Shown: positions 1 through 11,061 of the stretch, one piece after another
Numbering within the stretch: the first letter of the stretch is position 1
Layout: every line of letters begins with the position of its first letter
Assembly: GCA_040007095.1 (NCBI GenBank)
Contig: JBDTVS010000127.1
Coordinates: forward strand, 1 to 64,000
Direction of reading: 5' to 3'
DNA from: JBDTVS01 sp040007095
GTDB taxonomy: Bacteria; Acidobacteriota; Vicinamibacteria; Vicinamibacterales; CAVVIG01
DNA length: 64,000 bases
Notes under the pieces: model-generated
Told to the model about the DNA's origin: nothing
The model's database searches: none
Seen by the model: only the letters and a program-made list of their open reading frames with translations
Made by a program: the position numbers and the translations under genes

Positions 1-86
1 AGCTGGCGCGGACGTTCAGCACCGAGGACGCCGTGAAATTCATCAACGGGATGCTGGACGCCATGCGGAAGAAGCTGGAACGATAA
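1..86 (+). CDS. nusB: NusB-like C-terminus (partial, 5' end outside window)
   Basis: The frame ending in TAA at 84-86 is open to the left edge and ends with residues resembling the last helix of transcription antitermination factor NusB: a STEDAVKFINGMLDAM stretch, where NusB proteins typically carry a K-F-(I/V)-N-G-(V/I)-L-D motif, followed by a basic tail. NusB binds boxA RNA with S10 in ribosomal RNA antitermination. The stop codon is directly followed by the lysS ATG at 87, so the two are probably co-transcribed. Only about 28 residues are visible, so the call rests on one short motif. Confidence 0.55.
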   Translation, partial: LARTFSTEDAVKFINGMLDAMRKKLER

Positions 87-1589
87 ATGTCGTCGCACGA
101 AGAACAAGTCCAACAACGCCGCGCGAATCTCGCCGAACTGGTCCAGCTCGGCGTCGATCCGTATCCACACGGATTCGATCGCCGTGAGGGCATTTCCGAG
201 CTCGTCGATCGCTACGGCGAGCGCGACAAGGCGGCACTCGACGCCGAACGCGTCGACACCGTCACGAGCGGCCGGATCCTGGCAATCCGGTCGTTTGGCA
301 AGGCCAACTTTCTGGTGCTCTCGGACGGGTTGGCGAAGATTCAGCTCTATATCCGTCAGGACGCGCTGCCGGAGCTCGACTTCCAGATCTTCAAGCGTCT
401 CGATTTCGGGGACTGGGTCGGCGTCGAAGGACACCTGTTTCGCACCAAGACCAACGAGCTCACGATCTGGGCCTCGCGCCTGCACTTTCTCGCCAAGTGC
501 TTGCTGCCGCTGCCCGAGAAATGGCACGGTCTGACCGACGTCGAGATCCGCTACCGCCAGCGCTACCTCGATCTGATCGTCAACCCCGACTCACGGCGGG
601 TATTCGAGACGCGGAGCAAGGTGATCGCGGCGATCCGGGCGTTCATGTCCGCGCGCGGCTATCTCGAGGTCGAGACGCCGATGATGCAACCGCTGGCCGG
701 CGGCGCGCTCGCCCGTCCGTTCACCACGCATCACAACACGCTCGACATGGATCTCTACCTTCGCATTGCACCCGAGCTGTATCTCAAGCGGCTCACGGTC
801 GGCGGACTCGAGCGGGTGTTCGAGATCAACCGGAACTTCCGGAACGAGGGGATTTCGACCCAGCACAATCCGGAATTCACGATGATGGAGCTCTACCAGG
901 CCTATTCGGACTATCAGGCGCTGATGACCCTCACCGAGGAGCTGTTCATGACAGTGGCGACGCAAGTCGTCGGTACCGACGAGGTCACCTTCGGCGCGCA
1001 TCAGATTTCGTTGAAGGCGCCTTTCGCTCGTCTCTCCTTGCGCGAAGGGGCGCGCGCGGCCGCGGCGGCCAGACTCGGCCGGGACGTCCAGGCCGACCAA
1101 CTGCGGGACCGCGAAGCCGCCGCGGCACTCGCGCGGCAGCTCGGCCTCGAGGTGGCCCCTGGTCACGGCGCAGGGAAGATCGCGACCGGCATCTTCGAGG
1201 CGCTGTGCGAGGACCACCTGATTCAGCCGACCTTCGTGTACGACTTCCCGACGGAAGTCTCCCCGCTGTCGAAGCAGAAGCCAGACGATCCGGATACCGT
1301 CGAGCGGTTCGAGCTCTACGCCGCCGGTTTCGAGCTCGCCAACGCCTTCAGCGAGCTGAACGACCCCGACGAACAGCGCCGGCGGTTCGAGGCCCAGTTG
1401 GAGGATCGCGCGGGCGGCGATCTCGAGGCCCACGAGATGGACGAGGACTATATCCGGGCGCTCGAGTACGGCCTGCCCCCGACCGCCGGGGAGGGTGTCG
1501 GCATCGACCGGTTCGTCATGCTGCTGACAAACAGCCTGTCGATCAGGGATGTCATTCTGTTCCCGTTGATGCGCAGGCGCGATTCTTGA
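87..1589 (+). CDS. lysS: Lysyl-tRNA synthetase, class II
   Basis: Charges tRNA-Lys with lysine in the cytoplasm. The 500-residue length is normal for bacterial LysS. The N-terminal OB-fold anticodon-binding domain spans about residues 55-150. Class II motif 1 lies near residues 189-200 (ARGYLEVETPMM), motif 2 near 248-255 (FRNEG) and motif 3 near 468-480 (GEGVGIDRFVMLL). The ATG abuts the preceding stop. The gene's TGA at 1587-1589 overlaps a TTG start for lolC, so lysS and lolC form a translationally coupled unit. The lysS-lolC-lolD order is seen in several Gram-negative phyla. Confidence 0.97.
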   Translation: MSSHEEQVQQRRANLAELVQLGVDPYPHGFDRREGISELVDRYGERDKAALDAERVDTVTSGRILAIRSFGKANFLVLSDGLAKIQLYIRQDALPELDFQIFKRLDFGDWVGVEGHLFRTKTNELTIWASRLHFLAKCLLPLPEKWHGLTDVEIRYRQRYLDLIVNPDSRRVFETRSKVIAAIRAFMSARGYLEVETPMMQPLAGGALARPFTTHHNTLDMDLYLRIAPELYLKRLTVGGLERVFEINRNFRNEGISTQHNPEFTMMELYQAYSDYQALMTLTEELFMTVATQVVGTDEVTFGAHQISLKAPFARLSLREGARAAAAARLGRDVQADQLRDREAAAALARQLGLEVAPGHGAGKIATGIFEALCEDHLIQPTFVYDFPTEVSPLSKQKPDDPDTVERFELYAAGFELANAFSELNDPDEQRRRFEAQLEDRAGGDLEAHEMDEDYIRALEYGLPPTAGEGVGIDRFVMLLTNSLSIRDVILFPLMRRRDS

Positions 1590-2821
1590 ATCTCCCCTTC
1601 GAGCTTCACATCGCGTTCCGGTATCTGCTCGCGAAACGCAAGCAGGCCCTCCTCTCGATCATCACGCTGATCTCGACCCTGGGGGTGATCGTGGGCGTCA
1701 TGGCTGTCGTGATTGCCCTGGCCTTGATGACCGGTCTGCAGCAGGAGTTGCGCGATCGGATTCTCGGCTCGCAAGCCCACGTCTACGTGCTCAAGGCCGG
1801 CGGGATCACGGACTACGTCGGCGACGCCAACAAGCTGCGGCAGTTTCCGCACGTGAGCGGGGCGGCTCCGGCGGTGATCGGCAAGGCGTTGATGACGGCG
1901 GCCCGCGAGGAGGCGTTCGTCTCCCTCAAGGGAATCGATCCCGCGCTCGAGCCCGCCGTGACCGACCTCGCGCGCGCGATGACCAAGGGGTCGGTAGGCG
2001 CGCTCGCCTCGCCGGGCGGGGAAGGCTCGTTGGGCGGCGTCATCCTGGGAAAAGATCTGGCGGCACAGTTGGCGGTTGAGGTCGGCGATTCGGTGTCGGT
2101 GCTGACGCCGCAGGGCAGCCTCTCGCCGATGGGGCCGTTGCCTCGTCGGGCCCGCCTCCGCGTCGTCGGCATCTTCAATCTCGGCCTGTACGAGTTCGAC
2201 GTGCAGTACGGCTTCGTGACCATTGACGTCGCCAAGCGGCTGCTCGACAAGGACACCATCGACCTCATCCAGCTGCGACTCGACGACATCTGGGTAGCGC
2301 CGCAGGTGAGCCGCTCGATTGCCGAGACGTTCGGGTCGAGTTACGTCGCCCAGGACTGGGTGGACATGAACAAGTCGCTGTTCTCGGCCCTCTGGCTCGA
2401 AAAGGTGGCCGTGTCGCTGGCGATTGGGCTGATCGTGATGGTCGCCGCGCTGAACATCGTCGCCTCGCTCATCTTGCTGGTGATGGAGAAGAACCGCGAC
2501 ATCGCCATCCTGAAAACGATGGGTGCCAGCGCCAGGAGCGTGACGCTCATCTTCATGCTGCAGGGCGTCAGTATCGGCCTGGTCGGGACGGCGGTGGGCG
2601 CGACGATGGGTTACGGTGTGGCGTACGTGCTCGATCACTACAAGCTGATTCACGCGTCGATGGACGTCTACCAGATTGCGTACATGCCGTTTCGGGTGGT
2701 CCTGTGGCCAGACTTTGTCCTGGTGATCGTCACCGCCGTGATCATCTGCTTCCTGGCGACTATTCTTCCATCGCGGCAGGCGGCGCGGCTCGATCCCGCC
2801 CAGGCGCTCAGGTACGAATAA
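1586..2821 (+). CDS. lolC: Lipoprotein-releasing ABC permease LolC/LolE family
   Basis: Inner-membrane permease that, with LolD, extracts mature lipoproteins for transfer to LolA. I place the start at TTG 1586, which overlaps the lysS stop as TTGA; the resulting protein (411 aa) begins with the family signature (N-terminal FELHIAFRYL, then TM1 at about residues 22-46). A long periplasmic domain follows, then three C-terminal helices at about 274-300, 318-345 and 372-395, ending in the conserved P-S-R-x-A-A-x-x-D-P-x-x-A-L-R-Y-E tail. The open frame continues upstream inside lysS in another phase, but that part is out-of-frame shadow. With a single permease gene here, the complex may be a LolF-type homodimer or have a second gene elsewhere. 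Confidence 0.9.
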   Translation: MNLPFELHIAFRYLLAKRKQALLSIITLISTLGVIVGVMAVVIALALMTGLQQELRDRILGSQAHVYVLKAGGITDYVGDANKLRQFPHVSGAAPAVIGKALMTAAREEAFVSLKGIDPALEPAVTDLARAMTKGSVGALASPGGEGSLGGVILGKDLAAQLAVEVGDSVSVLTPQGSLSPMGPLPRRARLRVVGIFNLGLYEFDVQYGFVTIDVAKRLLDKDTIDLIQLRLDDIWVAPQVSRSIAETFGSSYVAQDWVDMNKSLFSALWLEKVAVSLAIGLIVMVAALNIVASLILLVMEKNRDIAILKTMGASARSVTLIFMLQGVSIGLVGTAVGATMGYGVAYVLDHYKLIHASMDVYQIAYMPFRVVLWPDFVLVIVTAVIICFLATILPSRQAARLDPAQALRYE

Positions 2822-3087
2822 GGGGGCAGGTCGGGCGGGCAGGGCTGGTGGGCGGAGGGGCTGACAGGAAAGGCAGGACAGATGGGGCAGCTGGGCAAGA
2901 CAAGGCAGGTACGGCGGGTCGGACAGGTACGGCAGGTAAACCGTCGCCTGAGCCGCGGTCGTTCCTATCTGCCTTACCAGCCCCACTCGCCACACCAGCC
3001 CAAGCTGTCCGACCGGCCCCACCCGTCGTGTCGGTCCGACCTGTCCCACCCGTCCTACCTGGCCCACCCGTCGACGGTGTAATCGCG
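2822..3087. repeat. Large imperfect word-repeat hairpin between lolC and lolD
   Basis: This intergenic stretch contains no gene. The left part (about 2822-2943) is a degenerate 9-10 nt tandem repeat on the top strand around GGNCAGGTNGG. The right part (about 2966-3080) carries the same words on the other strand (CCNACCTGNCC, CCCACCCGTC). The two arms can pair imperfectly over about 110 nt around a short centre. A sister element built from the same words lies at 62147-62392. A role in termination, mRNA stability or chromosome structure is possible but unproven. Confidence 0.75.
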
Positions 3088-3762
3088 ATGGCGTTTCTGA
3101 CAGCGAGCGGCGTTCGAAAAACCTACACCGCCGGCGGCCGGGAACTGCAGGTCTTGCGGGACCTCGATTTGGCCGTTGAAGCGGGGGAGATGGTGGCGAT
3201 TGTCGGCGCGTCGGGCGTGGGGAAGAGCACGCTGCTGCACGTGCTCGGTGGCCTCGATCGTGTGGAAGCCGGCACGATCGTGATCGGCGACGCGGTGGTC
3301 ACGACGATGCCCGATCCCGAGGTCGTTGCGTTTCGAAACCGGAACATCGGCTTCGTGTTCCAGTTTCACCACCTGTTGCCGGAGTTCACGGCCGTGGAGA
3401 ATGCCGAGATGCCGATGCGGATTGCGCGCGCACCGCAGGCCGAGGCGCGCGCGCGGTCGGAAGAGCTGCTGCGCCGCGTCGGGCTCGGCGAGCGGCTGAC
3501 CCATCGCCCGGGCATGCTGTCGGGGGGCGAGCAGCAGCGCGTCGCGGTGGCTCGCGCCCTGGTCATGCGGCCGGCGGTGCTGCTCGCCGACGAGCCGACC
3601 GGCGATCTCGACGAGCAGACCGCCGTGTCGCTTCACGGTCTCCTGCGCGACATGCATCAGAGCTATCATCTGACATCCGTCATCGCGACTCACAACCCAC
3701 GGCTGGCCGCCGCCTGCGACCGCGTCCTGCGGCTGCAGGAGGGCCATCTCGTCCCCGCGTAA
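3088..3762 (+). CDS. lolD: Lipoprotein-releasing ABC transporter ATPase LolD
   Basis: ATPase that powers lipoprotein release by the Lol complex. The 224 aa protein has Walker A (GASGVGKST) near residue 40, Q-loop FVFQFHHLLPEF, signature LSGGEQQRVAVARAL near 144, Walker B LLADEPTGDLD near 168 and an H-loop (ATHNP). FQFHHLLPEFTA is typical of the LolD/MacB subfamily. The frame is open further upstream through the repeat region, but ATG 3088 gives the family-type N-terminus (MAFLTASGVRKTY). It is separated from lolC by the 266-nt hairpin element, which may attenuate or stabilise the shared transcript. Confidence 0.93.
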   Translation: MAFLTASGVRKTYTAGGRELQVLRDLDLAVEAGEMVAIVGASGVGKSTLLHVLGGLDRVEAGTIVIGDAVVTTMPDPEVVAFRNRNIGFVFQFHHLLPEFTAVENAEMPMRIARAPQAEARARSEELLRRVGLGERLTHRPGMLSGGEQQRVAVARALVMRPAVLLADEPTGDLDEQTAVSLHGLLRDMHQSYHLTSVIATHNPRLAAACDRVLRLQEGHLVPA

Positions 3763-3886
3763 CGCCACCATTGCAGGATTTCAGCATTCCGGGCATGCAG
3801 ATGGGAAGGGCAGAAGGTCCCTGGAACCTTGCCGTTCCGCGCGCCTGTCACGCCGATATCCTGCCTGTCATTGAAAGGCTGCAAAG

Positions 3887-5557
3887 ATGAAATCAGCGAT
3901 CGAGATTGCCAATGCCGCCGCGCTGCTGCCGATCAGCGAGGTTGCCGCCTCTGCCGGTATCTTGCCCGACGAACTGGTGCCGTACGAACGCGACCGCGGC
4001 AAGGTGAAGCTGTCGATTCTCGACCGCCTGGCGTCGAAGCCCGATGGGAAGCTGGTGATTGTCACCGCCATTACGCCGACCAAGGCGGGCGAGGGCAAAA
4101 CCACCACGAGCATTGCCCTGACGCAAGGACTGGGAAAGCTCCAGAAGAGGGTGATGCTGTGCCTGCGCGAGCCCTCGATGGGTCCGGTCTTCGGCGTCAA
4201 GGGCGGCGGGACAGGCGGCGGCTATTCCCAGGTGATGCCGATGGAAGACATCAATCTGGCCTTCAACGGCGATTCACACGCGGTGACGGCGGCGCACAGC
4301 CTCCTGGCCGCGGCGCTCGACGCGTCGATCTTCAACGGCAACCCGCTACGGATCGATCCCCTGAGCATCACCTGGCCGCGCACCGTGGACATGAACGACC
4401 GCGAACTCCGCTACAGCGTGGTCGGGCTCGGCGGGAAAGCGCACGGGATTCCCCGCCAGAACGAGTTCGTGATCACTGCCGCGTCGGAAGTGATGGCGCT
4501 CTTTTCGCTGGCTCACGACTTGAAAGACCTGCGCCAGCGGCTCGGTCGGATCGTCGTGGCGTCGACCTACGACGGCCTGCCGGTGACGGCCGAGCAGCTG
4601 CGGACCGCCGGCGCCATGACCGTGATCATGAAGGAGTCGATTCGGCCGAACCTCGTGCAGACGCTCGAAGGCCAGCCGGTGCTCGTCCATGGCGGACCCT
4701 TTGGAAATATCGCGCACGGCAACAACTCGATTCTCGCCGACCGCATCGCGCTGAAGCTCTCCGACTACACCGTGACCGAGGCGGGGTTCGCCAGCGACCT
4801 CGGCTTCCAGAAATTCTGCGACATCGTCTGCCGCACCGGCGGATTCGCGCCGAGCGCGGCCGTCTTGGTGACGACCGTACGCGCGACGAAGTCGCACGGC
4901 GGCAAGCCGTTCAACGTGCTGGGCCAGGAGGATCTCGCTGCGGTGCGCGCCGGGATGGACAACTTGTCGGCGCACATTCAGATCGTCAGACGCTACGGCC
5001 TGCCGTGCGTCGTGGCGGTGAACAGTTTTCCGACCGACAGTGCCAAGGAGATCGCGCTGCTCAAAGAGCTCGCCGTCGGCGCGGGCGCGGAGACCGTCGT
5101 GGTCCACGAGGGCTTCTCGCGCGGCGGCGCCGGCGCCGTGGAGCTGGCTGAGGCGGTCATCACCGCGTGCGACAAACCCAACGCGTTCTCGTTCATCACG
5201 CCCAACGACACACCTGTTGTCGAGCAGATCGAGACCATCGCGACGCAGCTCTACGGCGCGACCGGCATCGATCTGCAGATGCAGGCGCAGAAGGACCTCG
5301 CCCGCATCGAGCAGCTCGGGTTGGGGAAGGCCCTCGTGTGCATGGCGAAGACGCACTTGTCCCTATCGCACGATCCCGCCCTGCGTAACCGGCCGACAGG
5401 GTTCATTCTTCCAGTGCGAGGGTTGGTACCGAGCGCGGGCGCGGGTTTCGTCGTCGCGCTGTGCGGCGACATGCAGCGGATGCCGGGCCTCGGAAAGACG
5501 CCGGCCTTCATGAACATCGATGTCGACGAGGAAGGTCGCACGGTGGGACTCTTCTAG
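3887..5557 (+). CDS. fhs: Formate--tetrahydrofolate ligase
   Basis: ATP-dependent synthesis of 10-formyl-THF from formate and THF, feeding one-carbon metabolism. The 556 aa length is normal for the family. The P-loop-like TPTKAGEGKTTTS is near residues 62-74, followed by the glycine-rich GVKGGGTGGG and the conserved NLAFNGDSHAV-type region, here MEDINLAFNGD. FANIAHG is present as GNIAHGNNS, and the C-terminus has SAGAGFVV and GDMQRMPGLGKTPA. It stands alone, with no folD next to it. A small imperfect palindrome (AAGGTCCCTGGAACCTT) lies in its 124-nt upstream gap. Confidence 0.96.
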   Translation: MKSAIEIANAAALLPISEVAASAGILPDELVPYERDRGKVKLSILDRLASKPDGKLVIVTAITPTKAGEGKTTTSIALTQGLGKLQKRVMLCLREPSMGPVFGVKGGGTGGGYSQVMPMEDINLAFNGDSHAVTAAHSLLAAALDASIFNGNPLRIDPLSITWPRTVDMNDRELRYSVVGLGGKAHGIPRQNEFVITAASEVMALFSLAHDLKDLRQRLGRIVVASTYDGLPVTAEQLRTAGAMTVIMKESIRPNLVQTLEGQPVLVHGGPFGNIAHGNNSILADRIALKLSDYTVTEAGFASDLGFQKFCDIVCRTGGFAPSAAVLVTTVRATKSHGGKPFNVLGQEDLAAVRAGMDNLSAHIQIVRRYGLPCVVAVNSFPTDSAKEIALLKELAVGAGAETVVVHEGFSRGGAGAVELAEAVITACDKPNAFSFITPNDTPVVEQIETIATQLYGATGIDLQMQAQKDLARIEQLGLGKALVCMAKTHLSLSHDPALRNRPTGFILPVRGLVPSAGAGFVVALCGDMQRMPGLGKTPAFMNIDVDEEGRTVGLF

Positions 5558-5738
5558 TGCTTTCGCGACGGCTGCCTCGGTCGGTCGGTGGCGAATCGTG
5601 GGCAATGACTGCCCGATTGGCCGGTCGAGGCTCGGATGCCCAAACCGCCAAAGCCCCAAATTCATGGACCGAGAGAAGAACCCCAGCTGCAGCAGCGACT
5701 TAGTCAGAACGTCGTATGCCGCGACGCGGACCATGCCG

Positions 5739-5744
5739 TATACT
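5739..5744 (+). promoter_or_regulatory. Candidate -10 box of clpC
   Basis: TATACT lies 54 nt before the clpC start, in the 241-nt gap after fhs that otherwise holds no gene. No clear TTGACA-like -35 is seen. Its last base is the first base of the palindrome at 5744-5768, a promoter/operator arrangement like the one in front of hrcA. Confidence 0.4.
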
Positions 5745-5768
5745 GGAGTCGGTGATTTCGTGACTCCA
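5744..5768. promoter_or_regulatory. Candidate operator palindrome at the clpC promoter
   Basis: TGGAGTC-N11-GACTCCA is a perfect 7-bp inverted repeat that begins at the last base of the candidate -10 box, so it would cover the transcription start. It is not the CIRCE consensus, although both this site and the hrcA site keep AGTC...GACT as the inner half-sites. A repressor of class III heat-shock type is one possibility; the sequence does not identify the protein. Confidence 0.4.
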
Positions 5769-5798
5769 ACAGCATCGGCTTTCACGTAGGTACCCTGG

Positions 5799-8234
<2,436 letters not shown>

Positions 8235-8363
8235 AACGGCGCTCTGGGCCCCGATCTCCGGGGCTTTCACCACAGGCCGTTCAGACCGCGACGCCCTCCC
8301 GACCGTCCTAGTATCCAGTAAAATAGCCACTTGCAGGTCCGTGGGTCTTTTGAGAGTTTCCTG

Positions 8364-11018
8364 ATGCAGAAGTCTGTTCGGGTCTTGACGGTCTGCGCGG
8401 CGGCGGCGGTGGCGGCGCCGGTCTGGGCGCAGCAGGCGCCAGCTGCCGCCGGCCCGCCGGTCACAGTTTGCGGGACGCCGGTGGCGCCGCCGGTGTCGCA
8501 GCCGCCCGCCGGCTCCGCGCCGGTGATTTACCTGGTCGCTCCGTGTTGGGAAGCGCAGGGAAACCAGACGCTGGTCGAGCCCGCCACCTATCTGTATTAC
8601 ATTCAGCTGCGCGGAAGCCAGCCCACCCAGAATGTCTGGGTCCCGTATAACGAGCAGGCCGAGAAGACGATCCGCGAGGACTTCCTGCGGCTGTGGAACA
8701 CCAACTTCCTCGACAACCTGTCGGTCAGCAAGCGCGAGTACACGTTCTCCAACGGGGTGATCGGCGAAATCGTCACCTACGACATGGAAGAGCGCCAGCG
8801 CGTCAAGATCGTCGACTACAAAGGCTCGAAGCAAATTGAAGAGTCCAAAATCGACGAGAAGCTCAAGGAGCTGAAGCTCGAGATTCGCACCGACTCTTTC
8901 ATCGACACGGGCCTCGTCCGCAAGGTCGCCAACGTCGTGCAGGACTTCATGAAGGACAAGGGGTTTCAGGCGGCGACGGTGACGCCCGAGATCGTCGACA
9001 TGCCTGGCGGCCCGAAGCTCGTGCACATCACCTTTCGAGTCGAGGAAGGTCCCAAGATCAAGATTCACGCGGTCGACTTCATCGGCAACAAGGACGTCAG
9101 TGACGGCGTGCTCCGCAAGCAGATGAAGGAAAACAAGCAGCGCATCATCTGGGTGCGGATGTTCGCCGGACTGAGCACGTATCAGGAAGCAAAATTCGAC
9201 GAGGACGCCGACAAGTTGCTGTCCTACTATCGCGATCGGGGATACATCACGGCGCGCGTCGGACAACCCGAGTTGAAGCTCGTCAGCGATTCGAAGGACA
9301 AGAAGACGCGTCTGGTTGATCTGAGGATTCCGGTCACCGAGGGCAACCGCTACCGGGTCGGCGACTTCGCCTTCGACGGCAACACCGTCGTGAAGAGCGA
9401 CGATCTGCGACCGATGTTCAAGGTCGATTCGGGCGAGTTCTACAGCGAGAAAGCCATTCGCAAGGGGCTGGAAAAGGCGCGCGAGGTGTACGGCGCCGGC
9501 GGCTACTTCGAGTTCACCGGGTATCCCGATTACAAGTTCCGCGATCAGCCCAACCCGGCCGAGCCCCAGACTCCCGACGCCTTGAAAGCCGAGGCGCCGG
9601 CCACGGCCTCGGGACCACCGGTCGTCGACGTCGTCATGCGCATGCAGGAAGGCAAGCAGTTCTTCGTCAACCGCCTGACTTTCACCGGCAACACGACCAC
9701 CCACGACAACGTGATTCGCCGGGAGGTGCGGCTCGTCGAGGACGGCGTGTTCAACACCGAGGCGTTGAAGTACAGCGTCAAGCGCCTGAACCAACTCGGG
9801 TACTTCAAGCCGCTTGAAGGCGGCAGCAAGGACGTGGACGTCCAGAAAACGCCCGGCGCTGACAACAAGGTCGACGTCAAGCTGAAGCTCGAGGAGCAGA
9901 ACCGCAACCAGTTGACGTTCGGCGCGGGCGTTTCAGAGTTCGAGGGGTTCTTCGGCCAGATGTCGTTCTCGACGTCGAATTTCATGGGCCGCGGCGAAAG
10001 CCTGACCTTGTCGGTCCAGTCGGGGTCGCGCGCCCAGAACTACCAGGTGTCGTTTACCGAGCCATTTCTCTTCGATCGCAACATCACGGGTGGCGCCAAC
10101 GTCTTCAGGCGCGACATCCGATACGTCGGGCAATTCACCCAGCAGTCCACCGGCGGCGTGCTGAGCTTCGGCTTTCCGCTTGGGAACGGCTTCACGCGCA
10201 TGTTCACGAACTACAGTTACGAGCGCGTGCAGGTCACCGAAATCAGCGACGTCTACACCGATCCGCTCGTGCTGGCGCGCAATCCGTATCTGCGCGATTC
10301 GCTGCTGATTGGCGCGGGCGGCGAACGGATCATCAGCAAAGTGGTCCCGAGCATCATCCACAACACCGTCGACAACCCGATTACGCCGACCACTGGCAAG
10401 CGCTTCACCCTGTCGGTCGATCTGGCCGGGCTCGGCGGCAACACGAACTACTACAAGCCGGCGCTCGAGAGCGTGGTGTACTGGAAGCAGAACAACCGGA
10501 TGTCGCTCGGATACCGCGCCCAATGGGAGTACATCCACTCGTTCAGCGGATCGAAAGAGCTGCCCATTTTCGAGAAGCTGTTCCTCGGCGGCGAGTACAG
10601 CGTCCGTGGGTTCGACATCCGGACGATCGGCCCGCAGGACCCCACGACCGGCCTGGTGCTCGGTGGCAACAAGAGCATTCTGTTCAACATCGAAGAACTG
10701 ATCGCGATTGCCGGCCCTGTCCGCCTGGTGCTGTTCTACGACGCGGGGCAGGTGCAGCCGGGACCTGAGCTGGTCGGGCCATCACCGTTTACGCCGCTCG
10801 GCGCGTTTTACGGCAACACGCTGGTGTCCGGCAAGAACTTCAATTTGAAGGACTTCAAGACCTCGACCGGTGCCGAGGTGCGGTTCTTCATGCCGGTCCT
10901 GAACGTGCCGTTCCGCCTCATCTTTGCCTACAACCCGCAGCGCGACGGCGTCCTGGACAACACGCTGCAACCCCAGAAAGATTTCCAATTCAGGTTTGCC
11001 GTCGGGTCGACCTTCTAG
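8364..11018 (+). CDS. bamA: Outer-membrane protein assembly factor BamA (Omp85)
   Basis: Central subunit of the beta-barrel assembly machine. I chose ATG 8364 because it gives a clean signal peptide (MQKSVRVLTVCAAAAVAAPVWA); an in-frame start 33 nt upstream would add residues before it. The 884 aa mature-type layout has POTRA repeats to about residue 490 (recurring G-N patterns such as FIGNKDVSD, FDGNTVVKSD and FTGNTTTHD) and then the 16-stranded barrel. The Omp85 lid motif VRGF is near residue 746, and the C-terminus ends in phenylalanine, as barrel proteins do. It is followed by skp, the usual partner order. Confidence 0.95.
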   Translation: MQKSVRVLTVCAAAAVAAPVWAQQAPAAAGPPVTVCGTPVAPPVSQPPAGSAPVIYLVAPCWEAQGNQTLVEPATYLYYIQLRGSQPTQNVWVPYNEQAEKTIREDFLRLWNTNFLDNLSVSKREYTFSNGVIGEIVTYDMEERQRVKIVDYKGSKQIEESKIDEKLKELKLEIRTDSFIDTGLVRKVANVVQDFMKDKGFQAATVTPEIVDMPGGPKLVHITFRVEEGPKIKIHAVDFIGNKDVSDGVLRKQMKENKQRIIWVRMFAGLSTYQEAKFDEDADKLLSYYRDRGYITARVGQPELKLVSDSKDKKTRLVDLRIPVTEGNRYRVGDFAFDGNTVVKSDDLRPMFKVDSGEFYSEKAIRKGLEKAREVYGAGGYFEFTGYPDYKFRDQPNPAEPQTPDALKAEAPATASGPPVVDVVMRMQEGKQFFVNRLTFTGNTTTHDNVIRREVRLVEDGVFNTEALKYSVKRLNQLGYFKPLEGGSKDVDVQKTPGADNKVDVKLKLEEQNRNQLTFGAGVSEFEGFFGQMSFSTSNFMGRGESLTLSVQSGSRAQNYQVSFTEPFLFDRNITGGANVFRRDIRYVGQFTQQSTGGVLSFGFPLGNGFTRMFTNYSYERVQVTEISDVYTDPLVLARNPYLRDSLLIGAGGERIISKVVPSIIHNTVDNPITPTTGKRFTLSVDLAGLGGNTNYYKPALESVVYWKQNNRMSLGYRAQWEYIHSFSGSKELPIFEKLFLGGEYSVRGFDIRTIGPQDPTTGLVLGGNKSILFNIEELIAIAGPVRLVLFYDAGQVQPGPELVGPSPFTPLGAFYGNTLVSGKNFNLKDFKTSTGAEVRFFMPVLNVPFRLIFAYNPQRDGVLDNTLQPQKDFQFRFAVGSTF

Positions 11019-11025
11019 GTAGAAT
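10996..11025 (+). promoter_or_regulatory. Candidate internal promoter for skp
   Basis: TTGCCG (10996-11001), an 18-nt spacer and TAGAAT (11020-11025) overlap the end of bamA and lie 36 nt before the skp start at 11062. This would allow Skp synthesis independent of bamA. Confidence 0.35.
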
Positions 11026-11061
11026 CACACTCGCACCCGACACTTGAAAGGATTGATGGTA

